Shown: piece after piece, positions 8,867-16,970 of the stretch
Layout of the letters: each line of letters starts with the position of its first letter
Numbering within the stretch: the stretch's first letter is position 1
NCBI GenBank assembly: GCA_031417555.1
Contig: JANOVV010000065.1
Coordinates: 16,164 to 80,163, forward strand
Length of the DNA stretch: 64,000 nt
From: JADKIH01 sp031417555
Lineage (GTDB): Bacteria; Bacteroidota; Bacteroidia; AKYH767-A; 2013-40CM-41-45
Reading direction: 5' to 3'
Made by a program: the position numbers and the translations under genes
Notes under the pieces: generated by a model
Database searches by the model: none
Told to the model about the DNA's origin: nothing
Seen by the model: the letters and a program-made list of their open reading frames with translations, nothing else

Positions 8867-10708
8867 ATGTGTGGAATTGTCGCTTATATCGGACATCGTG
8901 ATGTGTATCCGATTCTGATCAAAGGTTTACAACGATTAGAATATCGTGGTTATGATAGCGCAGGTATTGCCATATTAAATCATGACCTGAAAGTTTATAA
9001 AAAAGCAGGTAAGGTAAGCGAGCTTATAAATTTTACCAAAGGCAAAGATGTAAGCGGTCATGTTGGTATGGGACATACCCGTTGGGCAACGCACGGTGAA
9101 CCAAACGATAGAAATGCTCACCCACATTATTCTCAATCCGAAAAATTAGCTGTCATACATAATGGTATCATCGAAAATTATTCTTCTATCAAAGCAGAAT
9201 TAATTAAGCGCGGACATACATTCAATAGTGATACAGACACAGAAGTTTTAATTCATCTGATTGAAGACATTCATGACAATGCTCATGTTTCGCTCGATGA
9301 AGCTGTTCGTCTTGCCCTTGGTGAAGTAATCGGAGCATATGCTATCGTTGTACTTTCAAAAGACAATCCAAACGAACTCATCTGTGCAAGAAAAGGTAGT
9401 CCGATAGTTTTAGGTGTTGGTAAAGAAAAAAATGAATTCTTTATCGCCTCTGATGCCACGCCGATTATTGAATATACTAATAATGTAATATATCTTAATG
9501 ATGGCGAAGTTGCTTTCATTCGCGACGGACAGCTCACAGTAAAGACCATTGACAATCAGGTTAAATCTCCTTACATCCATGAACTGGAATTAAAACTCGA
9601 ACAACTTGAAAAAGGCGGTTACGAGCATTTCATGTTGAAAGAGATTTACGAACAACCACGCTCCATCTGGGACAGTATGCGTGGAAGGATTGATTCAAAA
9701 AAAGGATTTCTTCGTTTAGGTGGCGTTGCAGAATACGAAACCAAATTTACCAAAGCGAAAAGGATCGTTATTATCGGCTGCGGAACATCCTGGCATGCCG
9801 GACTTGTCGCAGAATATCTGATTGAAGATCTTGCACGAATTCCTGTAGAGGTAGAATATGCATCTGAATTCCGTTACCGCAATCCTGTAATTTATGAAGA
9901 TGATATTGTACTCGCTATTTCACAATCAGGAGAAACAGCAGATACATTAGCAGCTATCGAACTCGCCAAATCAAAAGGAGCAACTATTTTCGGAGTATGT
10001 AATGTTGTCGGTTCATCCATTCCGCGAGCTACACATGCGGGAGCATATACCCATGCAGGCCCTGAGATTGGCGTGGCTTCAACAAAAGCATTCACTGCAC
10101 AAGTAACTGTTCTTACTTTGATCGCTTTGCAAATTGCCCGATACAAAGGAACGATTACCGATTCCAGATTTCATCAGTTAATGACTGAGTTGGAAGCAAT
10201 TCCTGCAAAAGTTGAAAAAGTTCTTGGTACCAATGATATTATCAAAACCCTTGCAGCTAAATTCAAAGATGCACGCAATGTACTATATCTTGGAAGAGGT
10301 TATGGATTTCCTGTAGCACTCGAAGGCGCATTAAAACTAAAAGAAATTTCTTACATCCATGCTGAAGGATATCCTGCAGCAGAAATGAAGCATGGCCCCA
10401 TTGCTCTCATCGACGAAAACATGCCTGTCCTTGTTATTGCAAATAAGAATGAAACGTATGAAAAAGTAGTCAGCAATATTCAAGAGGTAAAAGCGCGTAA
10501 GGGAAAAATAATTGCAATAGTAACTGAAGGCGATACCATTGTAAAAAAATTAGCAGACTATGTAATCGAAATTCCGGATGCTGATGATCTTCTCATGCCT
10601 TTGATTGCAGTTGTTCCTCTGCAACTTTTGTCATACCACATTGCCGTCATGCGCGGTTGTAACGTTGATCAGCCTAGAAACCTCGCTAAATCAGTAACTG
10701 TGGAATAA
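8867..10708 (+). CDS. glmS: Glutamine--fructose-6-phosphate aminotransferase (isomerizing) GlmS
   Basis: GlmS makes glucosamine-6-phosphate from fructose-6-phosphate and glutamine, the entry step to peptidoglycan and LPS amino sugars. All 613 residues are present. Cys2 after the initiator Met (MCGIVAYIGHRDV) is the N-terminal nucleophile of the glutaminase domain, followed by LEYRGYDSAG and HTRWATHGEP. The two sugar-isomerase (SIS) domains follow from about residue 290, with GCGTSWHAG, ISQSGETADTL, GRGYGFPVALEGALKLKE and the C-terminal PRNLAKSVTVE that closes the active site. No glmS ribozyme-like structure is expected in Bacteroidota, and only 11 bp separate it from the upstream DUF4270 gene. 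Confidence 0.98.
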   Translation: MCGIVAYIGHRDVYPILIKGLQRLEYRGYDSAGIAILNHDLKVYKKAGKVSELINFTKGKDVSGHVGMGHTRWATHGEPNDRNAHPHYSQSEKLAVIHNGIIENYSSIKAELIKRGHTFNSDTDTEVLIHLIEDIHDNAHVSLDEAVRLALGEVIGAYAIVVLSKDNPNELICARKGSPIVLGVGKEKNEFFIASDATPIIEYTNNVIYLNDGEVAFIRDGQLTVKTIDNQVKSPYIHELELKLEQLEKGGYEHFMLKEIYEQPRSIWDSMRGRIDSKKGFLRLGGVAEYETKFTKAKRIVIIGCGTSWHAGLVAEYLIEDLARIPVEVEYASEFRYRNPVIYEDDIVLAISQSGETADTLAAIELAKSKGATIFGVCNVVGSSIPRATHAGAYTHAGPEIGVASTKAFTAQVTVLTLIALQIARYKGTITDSRFHQLMTELEAIPAKVEKVLGTNDIIKTLAAKFKDARNVLYLGRGYGFPVALEGALKLKEISYIHAEGYPAAEMKHGPIALIDENMPVLVIANKNETYEKVVSNIQEVKARKGKIIAIVTEGDTIVKKLADYVIEIPDADDLLMPLIAVVPLQLLSYHIAVMRGCNVDQPRNLAKSVTVE

Positions 10709-10793
10709 TTCCGGGAACATCTGGCCGAACTTTTATTTTTGACTGTTGTTTGATTATTTATTCTACATTGTAGTTGTATTAATCTTAAACGCC

Positions 10794-11624
10794 ATGACAA
10801 AATTCAGGTTGAGATTGCTTTTTATTTTTCTGTTTTTTACAATTTCAATTCAGGCACAGGATATTATCCGAACAAAAAAAGATACAATTCAGGCCAAGGT
10901 TCTTGAAATTGGATTGGATGAAATCAAATACATCTATTTTAATAATCTTGATGGCCCTGTGTATGTTATTGCAAAATCAGATGTAATCGAAATCACCTAT
11001 AAAAATGGCACAAAATATTTTAATACTCCTGATCCATATGATGCAAATAAGGAAGTTGCCGTCCGAAATAAAACGCATTCAATTAAATTCGAATTTTTTT
11101 CACCACTTGGAAATGATATTGCCTTTGGCTACGAAAAAATGATTAAGGTTGGAACAAACCTTGAAATTAAAATGGCCGTTATCGGTCCGGGTTTTATAAA
11201 TGATGAAAGGAATGCGTCCGGATTTTGGGTAAAAGGCGGAGTGAAATTCTTAACCAGTCGATCAGAATATTTACATAACGGTCTTAAATTTATTCATGCA
11301 CTTAAAGGATTTTATATCAAGCCGGAATTTATTTTCAACACTTATTCAATTGATGATTATAACTATTCTAACACTGTTCCAACCCGTACACAAAAGACAA
11401 ATTTCGCCATTGATATCGTTTTCGGGAAACAATATATTCTTGGCAATGTGATGACTTTTGAATATTATGCTGGCTTTGGATATGGCATTCATTCCACCGG
11501 AAAAAACAATTCAATATATGGCTATGATTCTGGTGATGAAGATTATCAATATAGTCATACTTATGGAGGAACAGAATTCCCAATAGTATTAACTGGCGGA
11601 TTTACACTGGGTGTTCTTTTTTAA
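10794..11624 (+). CDS. Secreted outer-membrane-type protein of unknown function
   Basis: The reading frame is open from 10746, but ATG 10794 gives a clean signal peptide (TKFRLRLLFIFLFFTISIQAQ) and is preferred; the protein is then 276 residues. After the signal peptide comes a domain common in Bacteroidota secreted proteins: 'DIIRTKKDTIQAKVLEIGLDEIKYIYFNN...GPVYVIAKSDV' (about 20-70), in which a KDTIQAKV strand is followed by KYxxFxNxxGP. The C-terminal 180 residues alternate aromatic and polar residues like an outer-membrane beta-barrel and end in LGVLF. I cannot name a function. It is downstream of glmS on the same strand. Confidence 0.62.
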   Translation: MTKFRLRLLFIFLFFTISIQAQDIIRTKKDTIQAKVLEIGLDEIKYIYFNNLDGPVYVIAKSDVIEITYKNGTKYFNTPDPYDANKEVAVRNKTHSIKFEFFSPLGNDIAFGYEKMIKVGTNLEIKMAVIGPGFINDERNASGFWVKGGVKFLTSRSEYLHNGLKFIHALKGFYIKPEFIFNTYSIDDYNYSNTVPTRTQKTNFAIDIVFGKQYILGNVMTFEYYAGFGYGIHSTGKNNSIYGYDSGDEDYQYSHTYGGTEFPIVLTGGFTLGVLF

Positions 11625-11660
11625 TTCTGATTTATAAATGAATCAGGTATAAAAAAATAA

Positions 11661-11698
11661 AAAAGTAAATATTTCAATCCTTTTTTCCGTTTACTTTT
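11661..11698 (+). terminator. Possible AT-rich hairpin terminator
   Basis: A 9-base inverted repeat, aaaagtaaa at 11661-11669 and tttactttt at 11690-11698, lies 37 bases after the preceding stop codon. The arms are weak (AT-rich) and the loop is 20 bases, so confidence is low. Confidence 0.3.
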
Positions 11699-11733
11699 AA
11701 CTATTTTTATCCCTTCAATCAAAACTAACATTT

Positions 11734-12549
11734 ATGAAAATGAAATCACTAATTATTCTAATTGCAGGTATTTTATTTCTTAATAAGTCATCGAACGCTT
11801 TAAATCCTTCACGTGAATACAAGGTAAAGCCTGAAAAATACGGTATGGTTTACAAGGAAGAAAAAATAAATACAAAAGACGGCGCTTCTTTGAATGCCTG
11901 GTTTTTTGAAACAGCAAAGAAGACTACCAACTGGGTAATTATCAGCGGCAGTGGCGATGGAAATATGGCTGATAATATTGAGATCTGCGGACAATTTCTT
12001 TCTGCCGGTTGGAATGTTTTAATGTATGACTACCGTGGCTTTGGATCCAGCAGCGATTTTCAAATTGATGCTGATACATATATTTATCCTCAGTTTCTTA
12101 ATGACTTGAACGCAGCTGCTGATTACCTGCGCAAGTCGAGAGCAATTACAAAATTTGATTTGTATGGAACCAATATCGGCGCCGGACTTTCCTTGGGTGT
12201 AGGTTGCAATCGCACTGAGACACGAAAAATTATTGCAGACGGTTCATGGACCGGTCTGGAACAAATGAAGAAAAAAATAAAAGAGAAAAAAGGAAAAGAT
12301 GTAATTATTCCTTTTGGCTACGATAAAACTTTTGAACCCATGTATGCCTGCGATAAAATGCGCCCAACTCTCAAAGGAGTTTTACTTATCGTTTCTCCGC
12401 AAGATGAAATGATCACTCCGGTAGACATGAAACTACTAAGATGCGCCACACAAACATACATCGTCCCTGCCAGCCCATCGAATGCTGAAAATTTCTCTAC
12501 CGATAAAAATGTTTATTTCGAAAAGGTGAGTAAGTTTTTGATACAGTAA
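11734..12549 (+). CDS. Secreted alpha/beta-hydrolase-fold protein with a substituted nucleophile
   Basis: This 271-residue protein has a short N-terminal signal segment (about 4-22). The fold is recognisable from TTNWVIISGSGDGNM (oxyanion strand), WNVLMYDYRGFGSSSDF (about 92-108, the classic YDYRGFGxS) and LLIVSPQDEMITP, the usual catalytic-Asp turn. However, the nucleophile elbow that should read GxSxG is GTNIG (LYGTNIGAGLSLG, about 144-156), so the serine is Asn. The final strand lacks the expected His. It may be a non-catalytic member or use different chemistry. The start is the first ATG, followed by MKSL as an alternative two codons later. No operon partners are evident. Confidence 0.68.
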   Translation: MKMKSLIILIAGILFLNKSSNALNPSREYKVKPEKYGMVYKEEKINTKDGASLNAWFFETAKKTTNWVIISGSGDGNMADNIEICGQFLSAGWNVLMYDYRGFGSSSDFQIDADTYIYPQFLNDLNAAADYLRKSRAITKFDLYGTNIGAGLSLGVGCNRTETRKIIADGSWTGLEQMKKKIKEKKGKDVIIPFGYDKTFEPMYACDKMRPTLKGVLLIVSPQDEMITPVDMKLLRCATQTYIVPASPSNAENFSTDKNVYFEKVSKFLIQ

Positions 12550-12946
12550 ATGGTTTGAAAATTTGTTGATTTGAAATACGTTTTGTTTGTCCTGCAGTGC
12601 CGGTTTTTTTTCGAATCTTAAAATTACTGCTCGGCGTTGTCTAACTCCAGCTGTGATGGACTTGATAACCCAATATTGCTTTCCTACATCTCACAAATAT
12701 ATCAAAACCAACGACGCTTCGACGGACATTCGTCCGTTGTTTTGAGCAGTGTGATATTTATCCACTTTTCATGGCTCATCGTCTATGAATAATTCCATAA
12801 TCAGATGCGGCGAATAGATAGGCAACAGCTTTTTTCCTTCTGCATTCATTTTTATTAAATATAAGCAGGTTCATATAAGCATGAAAACCGAAACTGTATG
12901 GATCTGAATATTCCTTCTTCCTATTTTAGCCCAAAATATTTACAAC
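12550..12946. other. Intergenic region upstream of the REP-associated transposase
   Basis: These 397 bases hold no recognisable gene. They contain the left REP-like palindrome (12716-12765). The remaining sequence shows no promoter consensus that I trust and no tRNA. Confidence 0.6.
12716..12765 (+). repeat. REP-like palindromic repeat, left copy
   Basis: This 50-base unit is repeated in inverted orientation at 13591-13640, with 47 of 50 positions identical by eye. Its core hairpin is gacggac-attc-gtccgtt (12721-12738), a 7-base stem counting one G-T pair. The two copies bracket the Y1 transposase gene, as expected for RAYT/REP systems. Confidence 0.8.
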
Positions 12947-13540
12947 ATGAGAAGTGGCTTTCATTACAACATATATAAAGATAAAACCTATTTCTTAACA
13001 ATGACAATTGTCGATTGGATTGATCTGTTCACACGTATAGCTCAGAAACAACTAATCGTTGATTCGCTGAAATACTGTCAAGAAAATAAAGGGCTAAACA
13101 TTTTCGGCTGGTGTCTGATGCCGAGTCATCTGCACCTGATTGCAAACACCAAAATACCGTTTGATCTCGATGATGTAGTGAGGGACTTCAAACGTCACAC
13201 TTCTAAGCATGCAATATTTCTAATAGAAAATGCACCGGAAAGTCGCCGGGAATGGTTACTTGACAAATTTGCTCATGCAGGAAAGACACATCCTAAAAAT
13301 AAAAATCATAAAGTATGGAGGGATAAAAATCATGCAATTGAATTGTTCACAGAAAAAGTGACATGGCAAAAACTGAAATATATACATCGCAATCCGGTTG
13401 TTGACAAAATTGTTTACCATGAACAGGATTATCTTTTTAGTTCTGCTCGGAATTATTACGGATTACCAAATGTACTGGAGATTGATTGTTTAACTACACC
13501 GGTTATTACTTCGTCAAGTAATAATTTCTTTAATCCTTAA
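12947..13540 (+). CDS. REP-associated tyrosine transposase (RAYT, Y1/IS200-like HUH family)
   Basis: This 197-residue single-domain HUH nuclease has the metal-binding HUH pair in WCLMPSHLHLIA (H61-L-H63). The catalytic tyrosine is most likely Y145 in KYIHRNPVV, followed by the SSARNYYG segment typical of RAYTs. RAYTs cut and rejoin single-stranded DNA at REP hairpins and are usually single-copy, domesticated relatives of IS200/IS605 transposases. Two inverted copies of a REP-like palindrome flank the gene at 12716 and 13591, which strongly supports this over a plain IS200 element. The ATG start at 12947 gives the usual RAYT N-terminus (SGFHYNIYKDKTYFLTMTI). The frame is intact. Confidence 0.9.
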   Translation: MRSGFHYNIYKDKTYFLTMTIVDWIDLFTRIAQKQLIVDSLKYCQENKGLNIFGWCLMPSHLHLIANTKIPFDLDDVVRDFKRHTSKHAIFLIENAPESRREWLLDKFAHAGKTHPKNKNHKVWRDKNHAIELFTEKVTWQKLKYIHRNPVVDKIVYHEQDYLFSSARNYYGLPNVLEIDCLTTPVITSSSNNFFNP

Positions 13541-13590
13541 GTGTCTTTTAACAAATATTGTCGATTATTAAACTCGATGAGCATTTAATG

Positions 13591-13640
13591 GTGGATGAAT
13601 ATCACACAACTCAAAACAACGGACGAATGTCCGTCGAAGC
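13591..13640 (-). repeat. REP-like palindromic repeat, right inverted copy
   Basis: This is the reverse complement of the left copy with three mismatches. The hairpin core is aacggac-gaat-gtccgtc (13618-13635). GTGG lies at its gene-facing edge in both copies (13591-13594; CCAC at 12762-12765), which may be the cleavage-side tetranucleotide known from RAYT systems. Confidence 0.8.
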
Positions 13641-13716
13641 AGTTCTTATACCAATATTGGTTAACTTGATTGAATTACATTCTCTATTTTGAAATTCCTT
13701 TCCGGAATATGCACTA

Positions 13717-13821
13717 ATTGAAGTACGTTTGGCGGCGTAGTCACGCGTAGGTGAGTTGGTGATCCTAATCAAATTGTATTACTCGCGCTAGACTACTCCG
13801 AGCCAAGGGTCCGACTTCAAT
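13717..13821. repeat. Imperfect long inverted repeat
   Basis: Left arm 13717-13744 (attgaagt ... gtagtc) and right arm 13788-13821 (its degenerate reverse complement, ending acttcaat) could fold into a hairpin. It lies between the REP copy and the NifU-like gene. The outer 8 bases pair perfectly; inside them are mismatches and small gaps. Origin unknown. Confidence 0.4.
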
Positions 13822-13829
13822 ATATAAAA

Positions 13830-14084
13830 TTAACCCTCCGGTATAGCCACAACCCCCTTTATTTCCGGAACCATACGAAATATTTCTTGTTCTATTCCTG
13901 CTTTTAATGTCATTGCACTCATATTGCAGGAACTGCATGAACCATGAAAGCGTAGGTGCACGATCATATCTTCTGTAATTTCAAGAATGGAAACATTGCC
14001 GCTATCCGCTTCAAGATAAGGCCGAAGTTGGCTCAATGCCTCTTCAACTCTCCTGTATATTTCCGGATTTTCTAAACGCTTCAT
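13830..14084 (-). CDS. NifU-like C-terminal domain Fe-S carrier protein
   Basis: This 84-residue protein consists only of the Nfu domain that binds an Fe-S cluster through a CxxC motif and passes it to target proteins. The motif is C50-S-S-C53 in FHGSCSSCNMSAMTLKAGIE, matching the family GSCxxCPxSxxTLKxGIE except that Asn replaces the usual Pro. Length is normal for stand-alone Nfu proteins. It is 18 bp downstream of the Mrp-family ATPase on the same strand, a common pairing in Bacteroidota. The two are probably one operon for Fe-S delivery. Confidence 0.92.
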   Translation of the reverse strand: MKRLENPEIYRRVEEALSQLRPYLEADSGNVSILEITEDMIVHLRFHGSCSSCNMSAMTLKAGIEQEIFRMVPEIKGVVAIPEG

Positions 14085-14102
14085 GGTAAAAAAATAAAAA
14101 AA

Positions 14103-15206
14103 TTAATACGCTGTTGCTCCTACTCTAACCGAAGGTGGTTTGGATGCATTACGAATGGCAATGTTACGAACTAAATAATCAGCTACTTCATGAAATGCTT
14201 TCGCTGCCTGTGTGTCTTCATCGAGTACAATCGGTAAACCCGTATCTCCACCTTCACGAATACTTTGCACCAAAGGAATTTCTCCGAGAAATGGAATGTT
14301 CAACTCATCGGCAAGTTTTCTACAACCTTCTTTTCCGAAAATATAATATTTATTATCTGGTAATTCTGCCGGTGTGAAATAAGACATGTTTTCTATCAGT
14401 CCAAGAACAGGAATATTTATACTCTCAAGCTGAAACATATTTATTCCTTTTCGTGCATCTGCTAAAGCAACATGTTGCGGTGTACTTACTATCACTGCTC
14501 CCGTCACCGGCACTGCACTTACGAGTGTAAGATGAATGTCGCCGGTACCCGGCGGCAAATCGATTAGCATGTAATCCAGTTCTCCCCACTCTGCATCACT
14601 GAATAATTGCTTAAGTGCTTTCGATGCCATTGGCCCGCGCCACGGTATCGCTTTGTTTGGGTCTACAAGCATGCCTATAGACAATACTTTAACACCATAT
14701 CGTTCAATCGGAATCATAAAAGATGTTCCGTCTCTTTCATTCACAAGTATTCTTTCTTTTTCTACACCAAACATTATATGTTGTGAAGGACCATAAATAT
14801 CGGCATCGATCAAACCGACTTTTACACCTTTAGAAGCAAGCGCAATGGCCAGATTTGCTGCTACCGTTGATTTTCCAACCCCTCCTTTGCCTGAAGCAAT
14901 GGCAATTATATTTTTTACACCAGGTAAAAGTGCATCTTCACTTTCGCGGCCACTGGTGGTTTTTGCCGTCATATTTACAGTAACATTAGCACTTTCATCC
15001 ACAAAATGAATGATGGCATTGATACATGCTTTCTGAATCAGAGCCTTTAAAGGACAAGCGGCTGTCGTAAGTATTACGTCAAATCGAACATTTTTCCCGT
15101 CAATTTCAATATTATCAATCATATTGAGGGTAATAAGATCTTTTTTAAGATCCGGTTCGATGACATTCCTTAAGGCATCGATGACATTTTCACGGTTAAT
15201 TTCCAT
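14103..15206 (-). CDS. Mrp/NBP35-family ATPase (iron-sulfur carrier protein)
   Basis: The 367-residue protein starts with a DUF59/MIP18 domain (about 1-90). It continues with a P-loop ATPase whose deviant Walker A motif IAIASGKGGVGKSTVA (about 101-116) and LIDADIYGPSQH are diagnostic of Mrp/ApbC. YMLIDLPPGTGDIHL and GLIENMSYF complete the core. Such proteins carry 4Fe-4S clusters to apo-targets. The C-terminal CxxC pair found in E. coli Mrp is not seen; this region reads FTPAELPDNKYYIFGKEGC with one cysteine, as I would expect for the Bacteroidota form. It is followed directly by the Nfu-domain gene. Confidence 0.93.
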   Translation of the reverse strand: MEINRENVIDALRNVIEPDLKKDLITLNMIDNIEIDGKNVRFDVILTTAACPLKALIQKACINAIIHFVDESANVTVNMTAKTTSGRESEDALLPGVKNIIAIASGKGGVGKSTVAANLAIALASKGVKVGLIDADIYGPSQHIMFGVEKERILVNERDGTSFMIPIERYGVKVLSIGMLVDPNKAIPWRGPMASKALKQLFSDAEWGELDYMLIDLPPGTGDIHLTLVSAVPVTGAVIVSTPQHVALADARKGINMFQLESINIPVLGLIENMSYFTPAELPDNKYYIFGKEGCRKLADELNIPFLGEIPLVQSIREGGDTGLPIVLDEDTQAAKAFHEVADYLVRNIAIRNASKPPSVRVGATAY

Positions 15207-15801
15207 AGATTGTAAAGATACGAAGTTGAAAATGAAAATAAGATTTTTGCAATACTATTTCCATAAAAAAATCTTTTAAACCCTTCTAAAATCAAATTCC
15301 AATTGCATTCATAAAACATAAAGCTAACAAATATTTAATTTATCTAAAGCCGTATTGAGTTGTTGATATTGAATCACCACCTAATATTTTTACAAAATTT
15401 ACCCGATTTTTTTTGATACTTAAAACTCACAAGTTCCGCCAGCCGGCGGATGACATTCATGTCGCATAATAATGTGCCGTCCACTTGCCGCCGAAGTAAA
15501 GTTGATATAGGTAACAAAATTTTATTGGCGGCAAGTGGACGGCACTCCCAATCCAAATACCTTGTCATCCAGAAAGGAACTTGTGAGTTTTAAGAATCTG
15601 TTTTGGAATAAATTATAAAATTGAATTCCCGATTTATTTTAATTTAGTGATGAATCAACAGAAAATTGGTTATCTTTTAATAAGTAATAATTGTTAGCCT
15701 AACTAAAATGCAATAGCATTCAGAAGCAAATCATTATTCAATATTTTATAAAGATAAACAGCAATAAATCACTTTAAATTATATTGATAATTTACCACCA
15801 A
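15207..15801. other. Long intergenic region with nested inverted repeat
   Basis: This is a 595-base gap with no convincing gene. A 64-codon open frame on the minus strand across the palindrome (15374-15568) has no recognisable protein features and is rejected. The region contains the composite palindrome at 15416-15597; the rest is A/T-rich. Confidence 0.6.
15416..15597. repeat. Composite nested palindrome (MITE- or REPIN-like element)
   Basis: Three nested pairs of arms are visible. An outer pair of 19 bases is perfect (15419-15437 with 15576-15594; cttaaaactcacaagttcc), extending three to four bases further with one mismatch. A middle 8-base pair is ggatgaca/tgtcatcc (15448-15455 with 15563-15570). 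An inner 19-base perfect pair (15474-15492 with 15527-15545) is gtgccgtccacttgccgcc. A small GC-rich hairpin (tccgcc-agcc-ggcgga, 15435-15450) sits inside the left side. The inner arms are much more GC-rich than the surroundings. No coding capacity. Confidence 0.75.
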
Positions 15802-16152
15802 CTAATCAAACTCAAGTTCCACCATCGGATCCCAAAAATGTTTTTTAAAATCTACTACCTGATCTTTTTTAATCTTAACACCTTCCTTTTCCAACAGCTT
15901 TTGCATGTGTGATGGCGTTTGAAAATGATGTTTCCCAGTTAACAATCCGATACGATTTACAACACGATGTGCAGGTATTGTAGGTCGAACCGTATGAGCA
16001 CCATTCATAGCCCAACCAACCATTCGTGCCGAACGTGCAGTGCCCAGGTATTTTGCAATGGCACCGTAAGAAGTTACACGGCCTTTAGGTATCAGTCGCG
16101 CAACGGCATAAACCTGTTCGAAAAATGAATCAAGTTTTTTTGAGGTCTTCAT
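15802..16152 (-). CDS. Alkyltransferase-like (ATL) DNA-lesion-binding protein, MGMT family
   Basis: The 116-residue protein is the C-terminal domain of O6-alkylguanine-DNA alkyltransferases, with the helix-turn-helix around RVTSYGAIAKYLG and ARMVGWAMN. The acceptor cysteine of the PCHRV motif is replaced by Ala61 (TIPAHRVVNRIGLLTGKHHF). It therefore cannot accept an alkyl group. Proteins of this type (ATLs, usually PWHRV or PAHRV) bind O6-alkylguanine and hand the lesion to nucleotide excision repair. The gene overlaps the end of trmB by four bases (ATGA), so it is probably translationally coupled to it. Confidence 0.88.
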   Translation of the reverse strand: MKTSKKLDSFFEQVYAVARLIPKGRVTSYGAIAKYLGTARSARMVGWAMNGAHTVRPTIPAHRVVNRIGLLTGKHHFQTPSHMQKLLEKEGVKIKKDQVVDFKKHFWDPMVELEFD

Positions 16153-16823
16153 ATTTTAGAATTAATACGAAATTGAATGTAACAGATTTTTGATCCCTCC
16201 TTCAGCCAAATTTTTTCATAGGTAGTTTTAATAGAGAGAATTTCATCTTCTTCATATTTACTGTACAAATCATCACTGGAAATAAGTACTTCACATTTTT
16301 CTTTTTCTAAAACTTCGATTGAATAATCATACAATGGCTTACTGTCTGTTTTCAAATTTACAACTCCCTGCTGAATCATAAATTGGCGGTACAAATTTAA
16401 AAAACGTAAAGAAGTGAGTCGTTTTTTTTCACCTGATGTAGCTAAATGTGGATCAGGAAATGTTATCCAGATTTCATCAACTTCATCTTTACCAAAAAAA
16501 GAATGGATATTCTCAATTTGAATTCTTAGAAAACCAACATTTAATATTTTCTCTTCGAAAGCTGTCTTTGCTCCTCTCCACAATCGCGCTCCTTTCCAAT
16601 CTACACCTATAAAATTTTTTCCCGGAAATTTCGAAGCCAGATTCAAAGTATATTCTCCTCTGCCACATCCTAATTCAAGAACAATTGGATTGCTATTCTT
16701 GAAAAAATCCGTTTTCCAATTTCCTTTTAATCCATCATCCTCCGGTGGAAAAATAATCTTAGGTTGAATAAGGTTCGTAAAAGTTTCATTCTCTTTAAAA
16801 CGCTTTAATTTATCTTTTCCCAT
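16149..16823 (-). CDS. trmB: tRNA (guanine-N7-)-methyltransferase TrmB
   Basis: TrmB adds the m7G46 methyl group to tRNA using S-adenosylmethionine. The 224-residue protein shows the SAM-binding VLELGCGRGEYTLNLA (about 49-64), the NFIGVDWKGARLWRG segment and the family signature DEIWITFPDPHLATSGEKKRLTS (about 118-140). Length agrees with the family. The stop codon overlaps the start of the downstream ATL gene by four bases. The start at 16823 leaves a short basic N-terminus (GKDKLKRFKENE), usual for Bacteroidota TrmB. Confidence 0.94.
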   Translation of the reverse strand: MGKDKLKRFKENETFTNLIQPKIIFPPEDDGLKGNWKTDFFKNSNPIVLELGCGRGEYTLNLASKFPGKNFIGVDWKGARLWRGAKTAFEEKILNVGFLRIQIENIHSFFGKDEVDEIWITFPDPHLATSGEKKRLTSLRFLNLYRQFMIQQGVVNLKTDSKPLYDYSIEVLEKEKCEVLISSDDLYSKYEEDEILSIKTTYEKIWLKEGSKICYIQFRINSKI

Positions 16824-16970
16824 AACAGCGTGTGAAATTAGTAAATTGAGTAACGATTAATGGGTTGCCTTATAATTTTCTGAAAGTTATTTTCTCCAAT
16901 ATTTGAAATAATTCTGGATAAATAGATTGAAAATCATAAATAAATCATACTTTTATCTGTCTACAAAGCA

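Noticed and set aside
13541..13829. tRNA or other structural RNA gene suggested by hairpins
   Set aside because: No cloverleaf, T-loop GTTCRA sequence or CCA could be found; the structure is explained by the REP copy and the imperfect inverted repeat.
15374..15568. 64-codon open frame on the minus strand across the nested palindrome
   Set aside because: It lies wholly within the inverted-repeat element, has no protein-like features and no conserved motif; the frame is a by-product of the palindrome.
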